From Solanum dulcamara (lineage: Eukaryota; Streptophyta; Magnoliopsida; Solanales; Solanaceae), in NCBI RefSeq assembly GCF_947179165.1, contig NC_077245.1, forward strand, positions 27,104,240-27,168,239: a DNA stretch of 64,000 nucleotides, written 5' to 3'. The position numbers and the translations under genes were made by a program. The notes under the pieces were generated by a model that saw only the letters and a list, made by a program, of their open reading frames with translations, searched no databases and was not told where the DNA came from. Positions 23,855-36,835 of this stretch are shown piece after piece; within the stretch, counting starts at the first letter, position 1, and every line of letters starts with the position of its first letter.

Positions 23855-24332
23855 AGTTTATATCTATATTTAGTAATAAAGCAAAGATAGAAAATGTGAT
23901 ATGACACTCTTCTGAGTAATATTGATATTTATTTATTTTATAACAATATTTTTGATAATTTTTTGATATTTTTAAAAATAATTTCTCAAAAAATAAGTTA
24001 CTTTTCAAAAAAAAAATTATGCCTTGAATTTAGTTTTATTATTTTTTTTGCATTTTTTCTAATTTTAAAATATTGAAAGTTTTATCTTATAATTTTATAA
24101 AATATCAAAGATCGCCATATTTAAATCCTATCACCATCAATACTATTAATTTCTTTTACTCTTACCTTAATCTAATCATTAATGTTATTTATATCATTTT
24201 CTTAAATTATTTTTTTCTTTCTTTGTTCCTTTCATTTTCTTTTATTTATTTATTCGTAGAAATTAGTTATCACTATAACTTTATTTAATTCCTCAAATTT
24301 TTGATTTTTTTGTCATGCTAAACACAATAGGG
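23855..24332. other. AT-rich spacer
   Basis: Very AT-rich with A and T runs. No gene or repeat boundary is seen between the Tat LTR and the foldback element. Confidence 0.5.
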
Positions 24333-25035
24333 AAAAGGGTCAAAAATGCCCTTAAACTATTTGAAATGAAAAAAAATGTCTTCCATTTATAATTTGGTCC
24401 AAAAATATTCTTGCCGTCAATACTTTGGTCCAAAAATATCTCTATTATTATTTAATGGGTCAAAAATGTCCCTATTGTAACAAAATGGGTTTAAAATGCT
24501 ATTTTTCAAATAAATATATTTTTTTAAAAAACTAATGTTGTTCCATAAAAATATTACTTTTAAGGAACTTTATTCTTGTTTTTTTTTCTTTTAAACCACT
24601 TTAAGTAATAAAAAAGTAGAAAATTATTTTATTCTTTGTAATCTCATTTTATCAATTAAAATAGAATAATTTCATGCACTCTAAGTTTTAACGGATAATA
24701 TAAGTGATATATATAAGATCATAATAAATCTATCATTAATGTTTATTCAAATAACGATAGAAAATAATTATAATAAAATAAAAAATATTTTTAATTTTTT
24801 AATTTTTTTTCTAATTAAAGTAGAATAAACATTTGCTAATAAAAGAAATATTATTAGGAAAAAATGTGTTCAAAAAGAAAATAAATAATATTTTTTTTCA
24901 TGAAAGGGCATTTTTGACTCATTAAAGAACAATAAGGGCATTTCTGGACGAACGATAAGGCATTTTTGGACCAAACTATAAACGGAGGACATTTTTATTC
25001 ATTTCAAATAGTTTAAGGGAATTTTTGACCCTTTT
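24333..25035. mobile_element. Foldback-type DNA element with long inverted repeats
   Basis: The left arm starts AAAAGGGTCAAAAATGCCC and the right arm ends GGAATTTTTGACCCTTTT. The two are inverted copies over roughly 130 bp (blocks aaactatttgaaatga, atttggtccaaaaat and gggtcaaaaatg occur in both arms, inverted), around an AT-rich centre. There is no coding capacity. The family wording (GGGTCAAAAATGCCC) is a common plant MITE type, possibly Mutator-like. I could not find a convincing target duplication, so the exact ends are uncertain by a few bases. Confidence 0.75.
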
Positions 25036-25040
25036 ATGAT

Positions 25041-26912
25041 TTATTATAAGGGTGAAACCCCAACTTTGCTTTTAAAATCAACCCCCCCCCCCCCTTCAAC
25101 TTTCAAAAATAATCAAATTCCTCATTTTATCCTAATTAACTTTTTAAAATGCCCATTATACCCTTTCATTATCAATTTTTTTACTTCTTTAGAAATCATG
25201 ATTTTTTTCATTTTTTTATTTAATGTAACAATTTTTTCATTAAAGCATAAACATTATTGTTTGGACAAAAAGGTGAAAAATACTAATTAAGTATATAAGT
25301 TAATGATGTTCTATAATGAAGTAAATTAACATAATGAAAAAATTAATTTTATTAATGATAATCAAAACTCTAATATTTATTTATACAAGTGAAAATAACA
25401 GAGAATAATAATTATACAAATATATTTCAATGTAGGAAACACAAATAATTAATTTAATTAAGGACAAATTTTTAAAGATTATATTATTTAGATTTTAAAT
25501 TATTTTAGATTATAATTTATGTAATACTCCATCAATGTCAATCAAAACTTGTTTATTTATATAGAAGAGAATACCCATTGCCATTTATATTACTTGGCCC
25601 TCATTCTAAAAATAGTTATTTTAATTTACTTGTCCAATTTATGAAATTTAAGAAATTTTTAATATATTTTTATTTCTACCCTTAGTATTTAATAACTGCA
25701 TAAAGTAGTAATAGTCAAATTTAAGGTTTCAAAATATTATTAATAATGTTAGTTTAGTAAAATACACATCTAATTATTTTTTTAGGGAGTGTCATATATA
25801 TCAAGAAGAGTCAAGTAATATGAAACACTTAATTAGATACTTGGTGATAAGCCTAAGGTCCCATGGAAATGCTTAATGTTCATAAACCCTACAAGACCAA
25901 AGTCTAGATTTACAACATGGTTACAGCTACAGGGAAAGCTATTGACCACATATAGGCTACTAAAGTGGGGGATGGTGATCGATGCTAAATGCAGCTTGTG
26001 CCAAACACAAGATGAATCCAGAGAATATTTATTTGTACAGTGTCCTTTCTCCAAAACTCTATGGGGTGGAATCTTATAGTGGATGCAGAGGCCAACGTAT
26101 GATCTTACCAACTGGGAACAGCACCTGCAGTGGACAATAAGCGTCACAAAAGGCAATATAAAACAGGCTCAACTTTATAAAATGGTGTACTCTGAGATCG
26201 CTCATGCACTATGAAATGAGAGAAGCATGAGAAATTTGGAAAAACGAAGTCAGACAAGGAAAGCAATAGCTAAGGAGATTGTCTCACAAAATCACTATAA
26301 CCCAGTAAGGAGAGTAGGGGCTTTCTACTACGACTCGGACGGAGGAAGAAGGATTATTTGTGTTAGAGCTCCTCCTAGAATACAGAATGAAGTTCATGGT
26401 TACATTTTTTAGATTATAGTAGTTCTAGCTAGCTCATAGATCAAATCATAAGCTGAGATATAATTTTGTTGAGTTGTAGCAAACTATAACATTGTAATTC
26501 AATACTTTGGTAATTAATACAAGTCAGTTAGTTACCAAAAAAAAAATAATATGAAACGCATGGAGTAAAATAGTGGATAAAAGAAAAAATATACGTATAC
26601 ATACATATACACACACTTAATGCATATTATATTGAAATAAAGGTCATAAGAATAATATTAAATTTTGTGATAAATTCTTTAAAATAGTATTCTACTTATA
26701 ATGTTAAAGAACTTAAAGATAAAGTTATAAATATCTATGTTAAAAAGTAAATTATATATAATATAAAGAGATATTAAATAGATGTGATTTAACAAGGGTA
26801 AAATGAACAATGCATAGGATAAAGGGGAGAGTTTGATTATTGTTTAAAGTTGAGGGGGAGTTTGATTTTAAAAACAAAGTTGGGGTGGAAATGATTTTCA
26901 CCCTTTATTATA
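25041..26912. mobile_element. Non-autonomous hAT-like element with 8-bp target duplication
   Basis: The element spans 25049-26904 between two copies of TTATTATA (25041-25048 and 26905-26912). It has inverted ends AGGGTGAAA / TTTCACCCT followed by imperfect inverted arms (CCCCAACTTTG / CAAAGTTGGGG; AAAATCAA / TTGATTTT; ATAATCAAA / TTTGATTAT). An 8-bp duplication is the hAT hallmark. No transposase is encoded. A 720-bp LINE fragment plus its 11-bp duplication accounts for 731 bp, so the original element was about 1125 bp. A C14 run sits at ~25081-25094. Confidence 0.85.
25827..26546 (+). mobile_element. 5'-truncated LINE inserted in the hAT-like element
   Basis: The fragment carries the end of a LINE ORF2: the zinc-binding reverse-transcriptase tail (RPKSRFTTWLQLQGKLLT; CSLCQTQDESREYLFVQCPFSK), then after an in-frame TAG the extreme C-terminal part (ALWNERSMRNLEKRS-like). 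It ends in a run of ten A's and is flanked by the 11-bp duplication TAATATGAAAC at 25816-25826 and 26547-26557. Truncation at the 5' end, the A tail and the variable duplication are the marks of target-primed reverse transcription. It is not functional by itself. Confidence 0.9.
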
Positions 26913-28080
26913 ATTACATCAATATATTAAGCATTAATTACATTGTATGAATGGAAAGAAAATCATCATTTTCAGGAAAGTAAAAGTTTAATTACAATTC
27001 CACTATAATTAAGGAATGAGAAAGATATTATTTCGATATACTAAGCGTTAATTGCATAGATGGAAATGGAAAAGGAATTACCGTTGAAGGAAAATAAGGG
27101 TTTGCAATGCAACAACAATTTAGGAGAGAGAAAAATATTATTTTTGTTATAAAATTATTTTCTATTTCTACATCTCTTTCTTCCTCACTTTCCACCCTTT
27201 CTTCTGTTTTTGAGGCTTCTTACAGTTTTTTAGTAAGAATGGGTGAGGGTATTCTGCCTAAATAGTAAATAAGAAGGAGAAAATAGGGAGAAGAGAAAAA
27301 AATTGTTATTTTTCTTATGTGATATTTTAGAGTTTTACAACATGTTATTAGCATGAGACTCTACCATCTTAAAGTGTTGGATTAGTTTGAAGGCTAAAGT
27401 ATTATTAATTTTTTTTTCTTTTTAATATGATTAATTTTACAAAACTTGAGTTCGTTTCCCGTTTGGACAAGAATTACCTTCTATGAATGAGTGTTGGATG
27501 CCTAATCAATTGAGAAATTGGATATTAATGTAAAGGCGTCCCACGTTTCTCGCCCGCTACTCGACCGTCACAAAAGTATGGTATGTTTTATTAAAAACTT
27601 ATATTTGATCTAACAAACTATGACGAAATAATTTTGTGAAATAAGAATTGCATCTGGAAACAAAATGCAAATTACAGATTGGCTAGTGATAATACTAATG
27701 AGCCCGTAAAAGAGATATATCACCTGCATATTTATGGCCATTATGACTTACTTTTTATTAATTTTCAAGTTTGTTTTACGTTCTGACAATCATGTCTTTA
27801 ATATTATATTTCACAAGTTTCTCTGTGATTAAATTTTTAACAATCAGAAGTGGTTACATTTGTTGAAGTGCAGTATCTATTTAATTTTTTTTTAAAAAAA
27901 AGTACTACTGCAAAATTATTGGAAAGTTTATTGGTATGATAATTGTTACCATATTTATTCATCTGTAGTTCTATTACCTGCAAATTCTCTTTTACTGATT
28001 GCACGATACTTAAGAAATTGATGTATTTGCTTTACTTCGTTTATGTTTATACGCGTTGAAAGTTTTAATACTTTAAAGGC
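26913..28080. other. AT-rich noncoding stretch
   Basis: I see no gene, RNA gene or clear element boundaries. The right half may be the 5' untranslated part of the copia relic that follows, but I could not locate its LTR. Confidence 0.4.
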
Positions 28081-28089
28081 TCCAAGATG

Positions 28090-28845
28090 AATCTCGTTGC
28101 ACTTGTCCTAAAACGCCTTTATATGGATAAGACAATAGATTAATGTCCAATTGCACCAAGAGGGTAAGACATCAGATTTGAGTCTTGGTGCAACTTGATG
28201 AATGAAGTTGGGTTCAAGTCCCATCGGTTTATGGCATAACACGTTTTATATGGATAAGACATTGGGTTAGAGCCTCAATGCACCATAGTAAAGATATAAT
28301 GATGATTAAAGCAAAATAGTGTGCTTTGATGAAAAAGTTATGAAACCTATTCCACTGAATTTGCTCCATCCTTTGATGTAAATGTGGTGGCAATGTATAA
28401 TATGTCTGATGGAAGACAAATGATTGAATAATGCATATGAACGTGGAATGAGGTACTAAGAATGATGACTTTTGATAATGATGAGAAGAACTATAGAAAA
28501 TTCAAATGGACATCCATTAAAGAACCTAAATATTCTTCTAAATGGTGAATTTTCTTGTATTACCTGTTATCAAGACAAGTTAATTGTGACTAGACCATCA
28601 CCAACGAAAGTTGATAATAAGTCACCTGTGTTCTTGGAATGTATACATGGGAATATTTGTGGACCTATTCACCACATAGTGGTTGTGTAGATACTTTATG
28701 GTCCTAATATATATTTCTTTTAGATGGTCTCATGTGTGTCTATTGTCATCTCGCAACTTGACGTTTGCAAAATTGTTAGCATAAATAATATGATTACGGA
28801 CACAATTTTTTGATAATCAGATTAAGTCCATTTGTCTTGATAATG
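28090..28845 (+). pseudogene. Ty1/copia polyprotein relic, left part
   Basis: The region 28090-28440 shares the gggtaagacatc / gagtcttggtgca / ttatggcataacacg phrases with the leader of the copia element at 38160-38640, so the two belong to one family. From ~28530 the end of gag-pol pre-integrase and integrase are readable with gaps (CYQDKLIVTRPSPTKV; ECIHGNICGPIHHIV; WSHVCLLSSRNL-like). The first catalytic Asp of integrase, in the GDICGP-type motif, reads Asn here. The frame is cut at the LDN codons by the Ty3-type element and resumes at 36776. Confidence 0.85.
28841..28845. repeat. Target-site duplication TAATG, left copy
   Basis: TAATG before the left LTR matches TAATG at 36776-36780 after the right LTR. 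Removing the element and one copy restores the copia reading frame (LDNAIEFSSQSFNNYC). Confidence 0.95.
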
Positions 28846-31137
28846 TGTTATACCCCAAAAATTTTGAGCTAAGACCATATCCATTCTTCTTATGTGTATA
28901 GGCCCAAGCCCGATGACTTCTAATTGTATATATGTTTTAGGATTAATTTCCAAGTATTAGAGGTGAATTAGGGTCCTCATGAACCCCTAGTACTAAGTCA
29001 AGTTCAAAGATCCTTTACCGATTGAGTTTTCGTATAATATCATACAAGGGTCAACTTCAAACGACCATATCTTTTAGAATATTCAGAGTTAGGTGGTTCA
29101 TTACCTATCAAATTAAAGGTCTTCGAGTCATCTTTCCAACTCCACCAAGTTTGCCTCATTTCAAGGTCAGAGTAAAATATTATGAGCATTTTACTAGAAA
29201 CTATCACTTCAGCAGTTTGGGGCCTCGGGCGGCACGCCAGCAGTGCGCCCGGAACTGACTGTAGTAGTTTGGGCTCTGGCGCGGTGCGTCCGAAGTGCGC
29301 CAAAACTCATTTTTTAGATTTTTTTTCTAATGAAAGGCATTCCGGACTTTTTTCTACCTTTCCCAAACTTAACACAAGCCATTTTGGGACTAAAATTTGT
29401 CCCTTATCAATACCCTAAAGAAATTTTCTCATTTAACACTTAGAACATTCAGAGAAGAGAATTGGAGAGAATAAAGAAAGCTAAGGTTCAAGGTTTTCAA
29501 GATATTCCTTCAATCTCAATCCTCCCTTCGATTTCTAGATATGTAGGGCTAACCACAATGTTGAATTGAGTTAGTCCAGGTGGCCTACATCTAATTCTAT
29601 CGATTGTTGAGAATGAATTGAGTCTAACCTAGTTTCTTGAATTCAGAATGAGTAAATTCTTCTTCTATTGAGTTTCGGATAACTACATATTGAAATTATT
29701 ATTGTTTTTTCTATCTCTCAATTGATTGAAATTGTTGTTAATGGCTACTTTCCCGTGAATCCTAGTTGATTTGATACTCATGACTGTTACATACATATTT
29801 TTTAGTAAAGATGATGACTTTATGCATTAATGAAGAGAGTGATTTGAACTAATATTATGTATATATAAAAATATATTTTTTAGAGTCTAAACGAGTATGA
29901 GTATCGAACATGATAGATTGAAATCGAGAAAGAGTTTTGAGAGATGTTAATGACTTTGAAAGAATATTTTACTGAAAGAACTTGATGATTTGAGCATGAG
30001 CATTGATTTCTAATGAGTTTGATGGAATTGAACACAGAGTTAAATAAGGATTTTGGAGCAATATATTTTGAAGACGATGTAAATGATGTTCATTATTTTA
30101 AAAGTGTAATGATTGATCAAGAGGTGATGCTGATGATTATATTTTGAGATGAGTTTGATGTTTAAATCACAAGTCTAATGAGAGTAAATGATGATGTTAA
30201 TATGAGAATATGTTTTGGGAGTAGTATTGAGCATTGAGTTGGGTAAGAGTTTAATTGACTCAAACCCCACAACTACATAGTCAATGTAGGATAGAGGCTA
30301 CGCCTCTCTTATCCCAAAAGAGGACTTGATGATTGGATCCATAGATGTTGATGTCCATTACTCTTGCAAGGTATTGGATGGATGTGGCAATGACATCGCT
30401 TCGTTGTATTATCACTAGCTCATAAGTGATGGTTGTCAATTAGAGAAACTCCCCAAAAAATAAAATATCATATTTTTATATACTGAGTTACATTTGTGTA
30501 TTCATATCTTTTAAAGCATTCTTTTACACATATTGTATTCTTTATTGAGTTGAGCTATTTTCAGAGTTGAGCTAAATTGAGTATCTTTGAGTAAGTTTCC
30601 TTTCAGCTATATTACATACTCGTACATTTCATGTACTGACGCTATTTGGCCTGCATTATTTTATGATGCATACACAGGTATTAGAGATCATCAACAGGCT
30701 TATCGTTAAGGGTCTACTTCTCCAGTTTTGGTGAGACCTCTTTGTATTCAGAGGAGCTCCTTTTATCCACTCATTCATTTATTATTTAGTAGTTATTTGA
30801 GGTAGTCGTGGACTTGTCTCAGTACCTTCTTATGAGTCAATTAGAGACTACATAAACAGAGTAGAGATTGAGTGGAAGGATTCTTTCTGAGTCTATTTTT
30901 AAACTATAATTTCATTATTGAGTTTATGATGTTGAGTTACATTATACTTTGAGTATTTTCAATATATTATTTATTTATTGATGATGATGTTTCTAAATGC
31001 CCGTATGAGATAATTATCTATTGAGTCGAGTCCTTCGCTGAGTGATCGAATGAGTGATCAGATAAAGTGGTTCGCTTGAGAGCTAGTAGTGGTTTCTGAT
31101 TGCCGGTCACATCTAGAATACCTCCCAGGGTGTGACA
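28846..31137 (+). repeat. 5' LTR of the LARD-like element
   Basis: 2292 bp, ending GGTGTGACA. A GC-rich patch at 29216-29310 (cggcacgccagcagtgcgcc) matches 34835-34915 in the other LTR. The open frames at 29022-29418 lie in this patch on both strands and are not genes. Confidence 0.88.
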
Positions 31138-34100
31138 AACTTGGTATCAGAACATAAAGTTCAAGAAGTACAGAGTTCAAGAGTTCTATGGAGTCTATGA
31201 AGTTATGTTTAGTAAAGTCTTGCTTATAGGTGTGTTGTGCACCACACTTATAACCAGGAGGCTATAGAATATTCAGAATTATTTCACTTCTTTCATATTT
31301 TGAGTTCGTGCGATAGAGTTTAACTTTATAAAAATTCCCTTCTAATTTGTGGGTTGTTGAAATCCGTCCGAGTACCCCTTATACTCAAGGTGGTTAGAAA
31401 AGTAAAGCTCATATTCTTATTGATGATTTACTATCAAATAAAGTATTTAGAGAGTAAAGAGATGGCACCAGGATTGAGAGAAGTCAATTAGTATGCTTAA
31501 GTGTATCGATTCGAAAGAATGCACTATTATTCACTTCAAATGTGCATTGATCCAAAGAAAGATGTACTCCCAGATTCTCTTCCTTAAACTTTGCTTCAAA
31601 TGTTATCTTTGAGATGGAAGTTATTTCCCAAATTTTCTTAGTGCTACCACTCGAGAAAATGTGATTTGAGGTATTGCTATAATTGATAGAATTATCCTAG
31701 AGCTAGAAAGATGGAAGTTAGATGAGTAGAAACAAAATAGGGAGAAGGGTGATTGGTTGAGTCATGTAACTAGAGTTATTTATCTATAAAGTCGATGGTA
31801 AGATCATTAGTGAAATCTTTTTTGGCTTTGACTAAAGAGTAGTAAGTATTGTGTAACTTTCATGACAGGAGGTAGAGGAAGAATTGTTAGTTAGGATGAG
31901 TTAGAGTACACTTGAACAATGAGATGAGTTTTATGTTGAGGTGTCTTTGTGTTAGTAAATACCTAGTATAGGTGTTGAATGCAAGGGAGGAGGAGTCATA
32001 AGATGATAGATCTAAGCTAGGCTTATGATTTTAAAGAAAGAGCCCCATGTTATTTAGTGGGATATGAATATAACTAGGCAATGAGGTGTAATGAATGGGT
32101 AAATATTACTTAGGTTATGAAAGGAAATGAGGTGATAAATTGTAATTAGACAGACAGTGAGACGATGATCGATTACTTGTCATGAGGTCTTAGTAGGAGA
32201 GCATTTCTTAATTTTACCTAACAATTGTAAGTTATTATAGTATGTGAGCAGTGTGTGATGTACGTGTTAGTACTAGACTCTAAGATTGAATTTGAGATAA
32301 GTGGTGTGAAGAAAGAGGGGCTAGCATTATGAGTGTGATAATGCTAGTTTTAAGATTTGATTTAGTAGGCTTGACATAGCATATGCGAGAGATTAAGATG
32401 TTAACTTGTGAGGAGTGTGTGCTAGGAATGGGGGGTATATGACCCTCAGATGTAAATAGTAAATTGAGGCTAATTCATTTGGTAAGAAGAGGCTTAATAT
32501 ATGTATTCGAGATAGTATAAAGTTATATGAGTCTCTAATTTTATGAGTTGCTTTGGGTGACTAGTTATTATCCTTTAGCTGCTAATATGGAGAAGGATGG
32601 ATATGGGTTTTTCTTTCTATTTAGTATCCATAAGAATTGAGTCGAAGTGAGTTGTATATAGCTAATGATGAGTCTTCTGTTATAGTTCAAGTTTCCTTCA
32701 ACTGAGTTAGGAATATGTGAACCTAGAAGATGAGTGTTAGCTGGCTAAAGAGAAGAGGTTAGATCATAAGAGTTAGAGAAAGTGGATGTGTATGCCAGTA
32801 AGAGTAGCAAGTATAGAAAGATGCCTAAAAGGTAGAAGGAAGTTAAGAGAACTATCTTAGAATGAGGTCCTAGTAGTGGTTTGGTATCTTTGGGTATAGT
32901 ATAAATAGAGAGTTTAAGTGTTCTTGTGAATAGTGATACTCTATCGTGTGGAACAGTGTGCTTATAGCTAAGTGTAGAGAATAAGTTTGTAGGCTCAGAG
33001 TAGTGACCTTCGAGCTAAGGGGGAGATGATAAGGTAATGAACCAAAGTGGGTCTTGAGTTTTAAGAAATGATGAGTTGACCAAGATGAGACATTAATGTT
33101 TTTTCATCTCTTACATTCCTTATACTTCAGTTGAGGTGATACCCTACACATATCTTATGTATGAGATCCATACCCGTGGCCTAGACCTATGTACTTCATG
33201 TTGATTCGTGTTCATGCTCAGTTCCTAAAGTGAAAAGTGGTAACTTCCTTCAACGATTCCAATCGTATTCCTTGAATCTACGAACTCCAGCCTTATATTA
33301 TATGGGATATGATAGATGATGTCATGTTTCGTTGTATGCTCAATTTCATAAACTCATAATAGTCCTTAAAAGGCTAGTGAGGTCATGTTACATTATGAAT
33401 GTTCTCAGATTAGATTTTTTGAATGAGTATTTTGGTGTACATCATGGTAGAAGTTAATGCAATTATCGGTGTAGAGACGCTAAGATCGGCATGATAACTC
33501 TTAAGAGATGTTGATTTCAAAAAATCCATAAAGTGTTTAGAATGATAGGCTTGCATATGTGGTGGTCATTATGTGAGTGATAACAGTATGCTATTGATGA
33601 TTTCTTGTTGAGGATTTCAAGTAAGTGTATTAGGATGGTTATAGAACTAGGCTTGAATATGGTATAGATGGCATGTGGATGAATACACGATGCATTAGGT
33701 GCTTCTTGATTTGGACTCGAGGTTGGTTGAATGTAATGGAAAGGAGTAGTACTCTTGTGATCAGGTTCTCTATAGAGGTATAGAACATGAAGCTTATGGT
33801 CTAGATTAGCATAATTATATTATGTGTAGTGCCTTGTGACTTAGTATTAGGCTTGAACATATAAGAGCATGCAGTTAGACTTGGAGTTCTAGGCCATGGT
33901 GAAGTTAGTCATATGTATCCCTGTGGGAGTTATTAGTTGCAGCCGAGAAATAATTATTGGTAGAAAGAAGAGTATTTAAGCCCAAAAGCTATCGGTCATG
34001 TCGCTTAATTCATAGTGGTCATACTCTTATATCATGCTTATAAGCCTCTTTCCTAAAGTTGAGAAATTTCGATGAAAGCGTTGGAGGTTATAACACTCCT

Positions 34101-34445
34101 CTTATTTTTTCTTCAGCGTCGATGTTGAAGGTAATATTCCTATTCCTATCTTAGAGATAGTACCTTCTTGAGTTTGAGTAATTGAGTGAGTTATTCACGA
34201 GCTTGAGTCTTTGAGTTCTTGCACTGCATTCTTGCCTTCCAATGATGATATTGATGGTAATATTCTTTTTTTCCTATCTTAGAGTTCATGCTCATTCCGA
34301 GTTTAAGTATATGATGAGTATTCTTAAGTCCGAGTAATGATGGATTGATTGTTTGAGTATCTGAGTTCTTGATTTTCGCTAGTGTCTTGTGTAATTTCCT
34401 AGCTTGGTCATTATTTGAGGATGAATGATTCCAAGAGGGAGATAT
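31138..34445 (+). other. Noncoding interior of the LARD-like element
   Basis: This 3.3-kb stretch lies between the LTRs and has no open frame above 60 codons. It starts with the tRNA primer site, carries weak remnants of a leader, and ends cgaggatgaatgattccaagaggg, the phrase that also precedes the chromovirus 3' LTRs in this window. That suggests descent from the same broad Ty3 group with loss of the coding region. Confidence 0.7.
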
Positions 34446-35468
34446 TTTTATACCTCAAAAATTTTGAGTTAAGACCCGAGTCATTCTTCTTATGCGTATA
34501 GGCCCAAGCCCGATGAATTTTAATTGTATATATATTTTAGGATCAATTGATAAGTATTTGAAGTATATTAGAGGTGAATTAGGTTCCTAAGAAACCCCTA
34601 GTACTAAGTCGAGTTCAAAGATCATTTACCGATTGAGTTCTTGTAAAAGATCATATATGGGTCAACATCAAACGACCATATCTCTCAGAATATTAAAAGT
34701 TAGGTGGCCCATGACCTATCAAATTAAAGTTTTTTGAGTCTTCTTTCCAAGCCACCAAGTTTTCCTATTTTGAGTTCCGAGTAAAAAGATATGATTGTTT
34801 TACCAAAGACTATCAGTACAGCAGTTTGGGTTCTGGGGCGGCGCCCAACAGTGCACCCAGAACTGACTTCAGTAGTTTGGGCCCTGACACGGCATGCCCA
34901 TAGTGCGATCGAATCGGCTTTTCAGATCTTTTCTAATGAAGGGCATTTCAGTCTTTTTCCCACCTTTTCCAAACTTAACCAAGCTATTTTGGGACTAAAA
35001 TTTATCCCTTATCAGTACCCTAAAGATATTTTCTCTCATTTAACACATAGAATATTGAGAGAAGAGAATTGGAGAGAAGAAAGAAAGCTAGGGTTCAAGA
35101 TTTTTAAGGCATTCCTTCAAGTCTCAATCGTCTCTTCGATTTCCAAGTATGTAAGGTTAACCATAACATTGGATTGAGTTCGTCCACGTGTCCTACATCT
35201 AATTTTTTTGATTATTGAGAATGAATTGAGTCTAACCTAGTTTCTTGAATTCTGAATAAGTTAATTCTTCTACTATTGAGTTACGTAGAACTATGTATTG
35301 AAATTATTATTGTTTTTTCTATCTCTTAGTGTGGAATTATTTTTTTCTATCTACTTTTCCGTGAATACTAGTTGATTTGATAAACATGACTTTTACATAC
35401 ATATTTTTGAGTAAAGATGATGACTTTTATGCATTGATGAAGATAGTGATTTGAACTAATATTGTGTG

Positions 35469-35520
<52 letters not shown>

Positions 35521-36775
35521 AAACAAGTATGAGTATCGAACATGATAGATTGAAATCGAGAAAGAGTTTTGAGAGATGTGAATGACTTTGAAAGAACATT
35601 TTACTGAAAGAACTTGATGATTTGAGCATGAGCATTGATTTCTAATGAGTTTGATGGAATTGAACACAGAGTTAAATGAGGATTTCGGAGCAATATGTTT
35701 TGAAGACGATGTAAATGATGTTCATTATTTTAAAAGTGTAATATTGATCAAGAGGTGATGCTGATGATTATATTTTGAGATGAGTTTGATGTTTAAATCA
35801 CAAGTCTAATGAGAGTAAATGATGATGTTAATATGAGAATATGTTTTGGGAGTAGTATTGAGCATCGAGTTGGGTAAGAGTTTAATTGACTCAAACCCCA
35901 CAACTACATAATCAATGTAGGATAGAGGCTACGCCTCTCTTGTCCCAAAAGAGGACTTGATGATTGGATCCATAGATGTTGATGTCCATTACTCTTGCAA
36001 GGTATTGGATGGATGTGGCAATGACATCGCTTCGTTGTATCATCATTAGCTCATAAGTGATGGTTGTCAGTTAGAGAAACTCCCCCAAAAGTAAAATATT
36101 ATATTTTTATATATTGAGTTATATTTACGTATTCATATATTTTAAGACATTCTTTTACACATATTGCATGCTTTATTGAGTTGAGCTATTTTCATAGGGG
36201 AGTCCTATGAGTTGAGTTGAGCATCTTTGAGTAAGTTTTCTTTCAGCTATATTACATACTCATACATTCCATGTATTGACGTCATTTGGCCTGCATTGTT
36301 TTATGATACAGACACTGTTATTAGAGATCATCAACATGCTATCATTGAGGGTCTACTTCTCTAGTTTTTGTGAGACCTCTTTACATTCAGAGGAGCTCTT
36401 TTCTTTTCAGTCATTCCATTATTATTTAGTAGTTCTTTGAGGTAGCCGTGGACTTTTCTCGATATCTTCTTATGAGTCAATTAGAGGCTCCATAGACAAA
36501 GTAGAGTTGAGTAGAATGATTTTTTTAGAGTCTGTTTTTAAACCATAATTTCATTATTGAGTTTATAACATTCAGTTAGATTATAATTTTAGTATTTTTA
36601 ATCTATTATTTATTTATTGATGATGATGTTTCTAAATGTCCACTTGAGTTAATTATCTATTGAGTCGAGTCTTCCGCTGAGTGATTGAATGAGTGATAAG
36701 ACCAAGTGGTTCGCTTGAGAGCCAATAATAATTTCTAAGTGACGGTCATGTCTAGGGTACCCCCGGAGCGTGACA
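34446..36775 (+). repeat. 3' LTR of the LARD-like element
   Basis: 2330 bp, homologous to 28846-31137. It includes a (TA)n tract at ~35475-35515 not expanded in the left copy, plus scattered substitutions and small indels. It is followed by TAATG. Confidence 0.88.
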
Positions 36776-36835
36776 TAATGCTATAGAATTTTCATCTCAA
36801 TCATTTAATAATTATTGTCTATTAATTGGGATTGA
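36776..36835 (+). pseudogene. Ty1/copia integrase relic, right part
   Basis: After the insertion the frame continues AIEFSSQSFNNYCLLIGIE, matching the integrase block after the second catalytic Asp in copia elements (LDNAGEFTSQAF type). Similarity fades after ~36835, where the relic is truncated. Confidence 0.85.

Larger units (their letters stand above)
28846..36775 (+). mobile_element. Ty3-type LTR element without recognisable pol (LARD-like)
   Basis: This is a 7930-bp element. The LTRs at 28846-31137 and 34446-36775 are clearly homologous along their whole length (TGTTATACCCC...GGTGTGACA; the right copy starts TT instead of TG). The primer-binding site is at 31142-31153 (TGGTATCAGAAC, initiator Met type) and the polypurine tract at ~34432-34442 (ccaagagggagat). 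The 3.3-kb inside shows no zinc knuckle, protease, RT or integrase motif in any frame, so it needed another element's proteins. The TSD is TAATG. It is older than the chromovirus at 3464: its LTRs show many substitutions and indels, and the right one gained a (TA)n run at 35475-35515. Confidence 0.85.

Noticed and set aside
29022..29418. Overlapping open frames on both strands
   Set aside because: They fall in the GC-rich patch of an LTR and recur in degraded form at 34791-35177 in the partner LTR.
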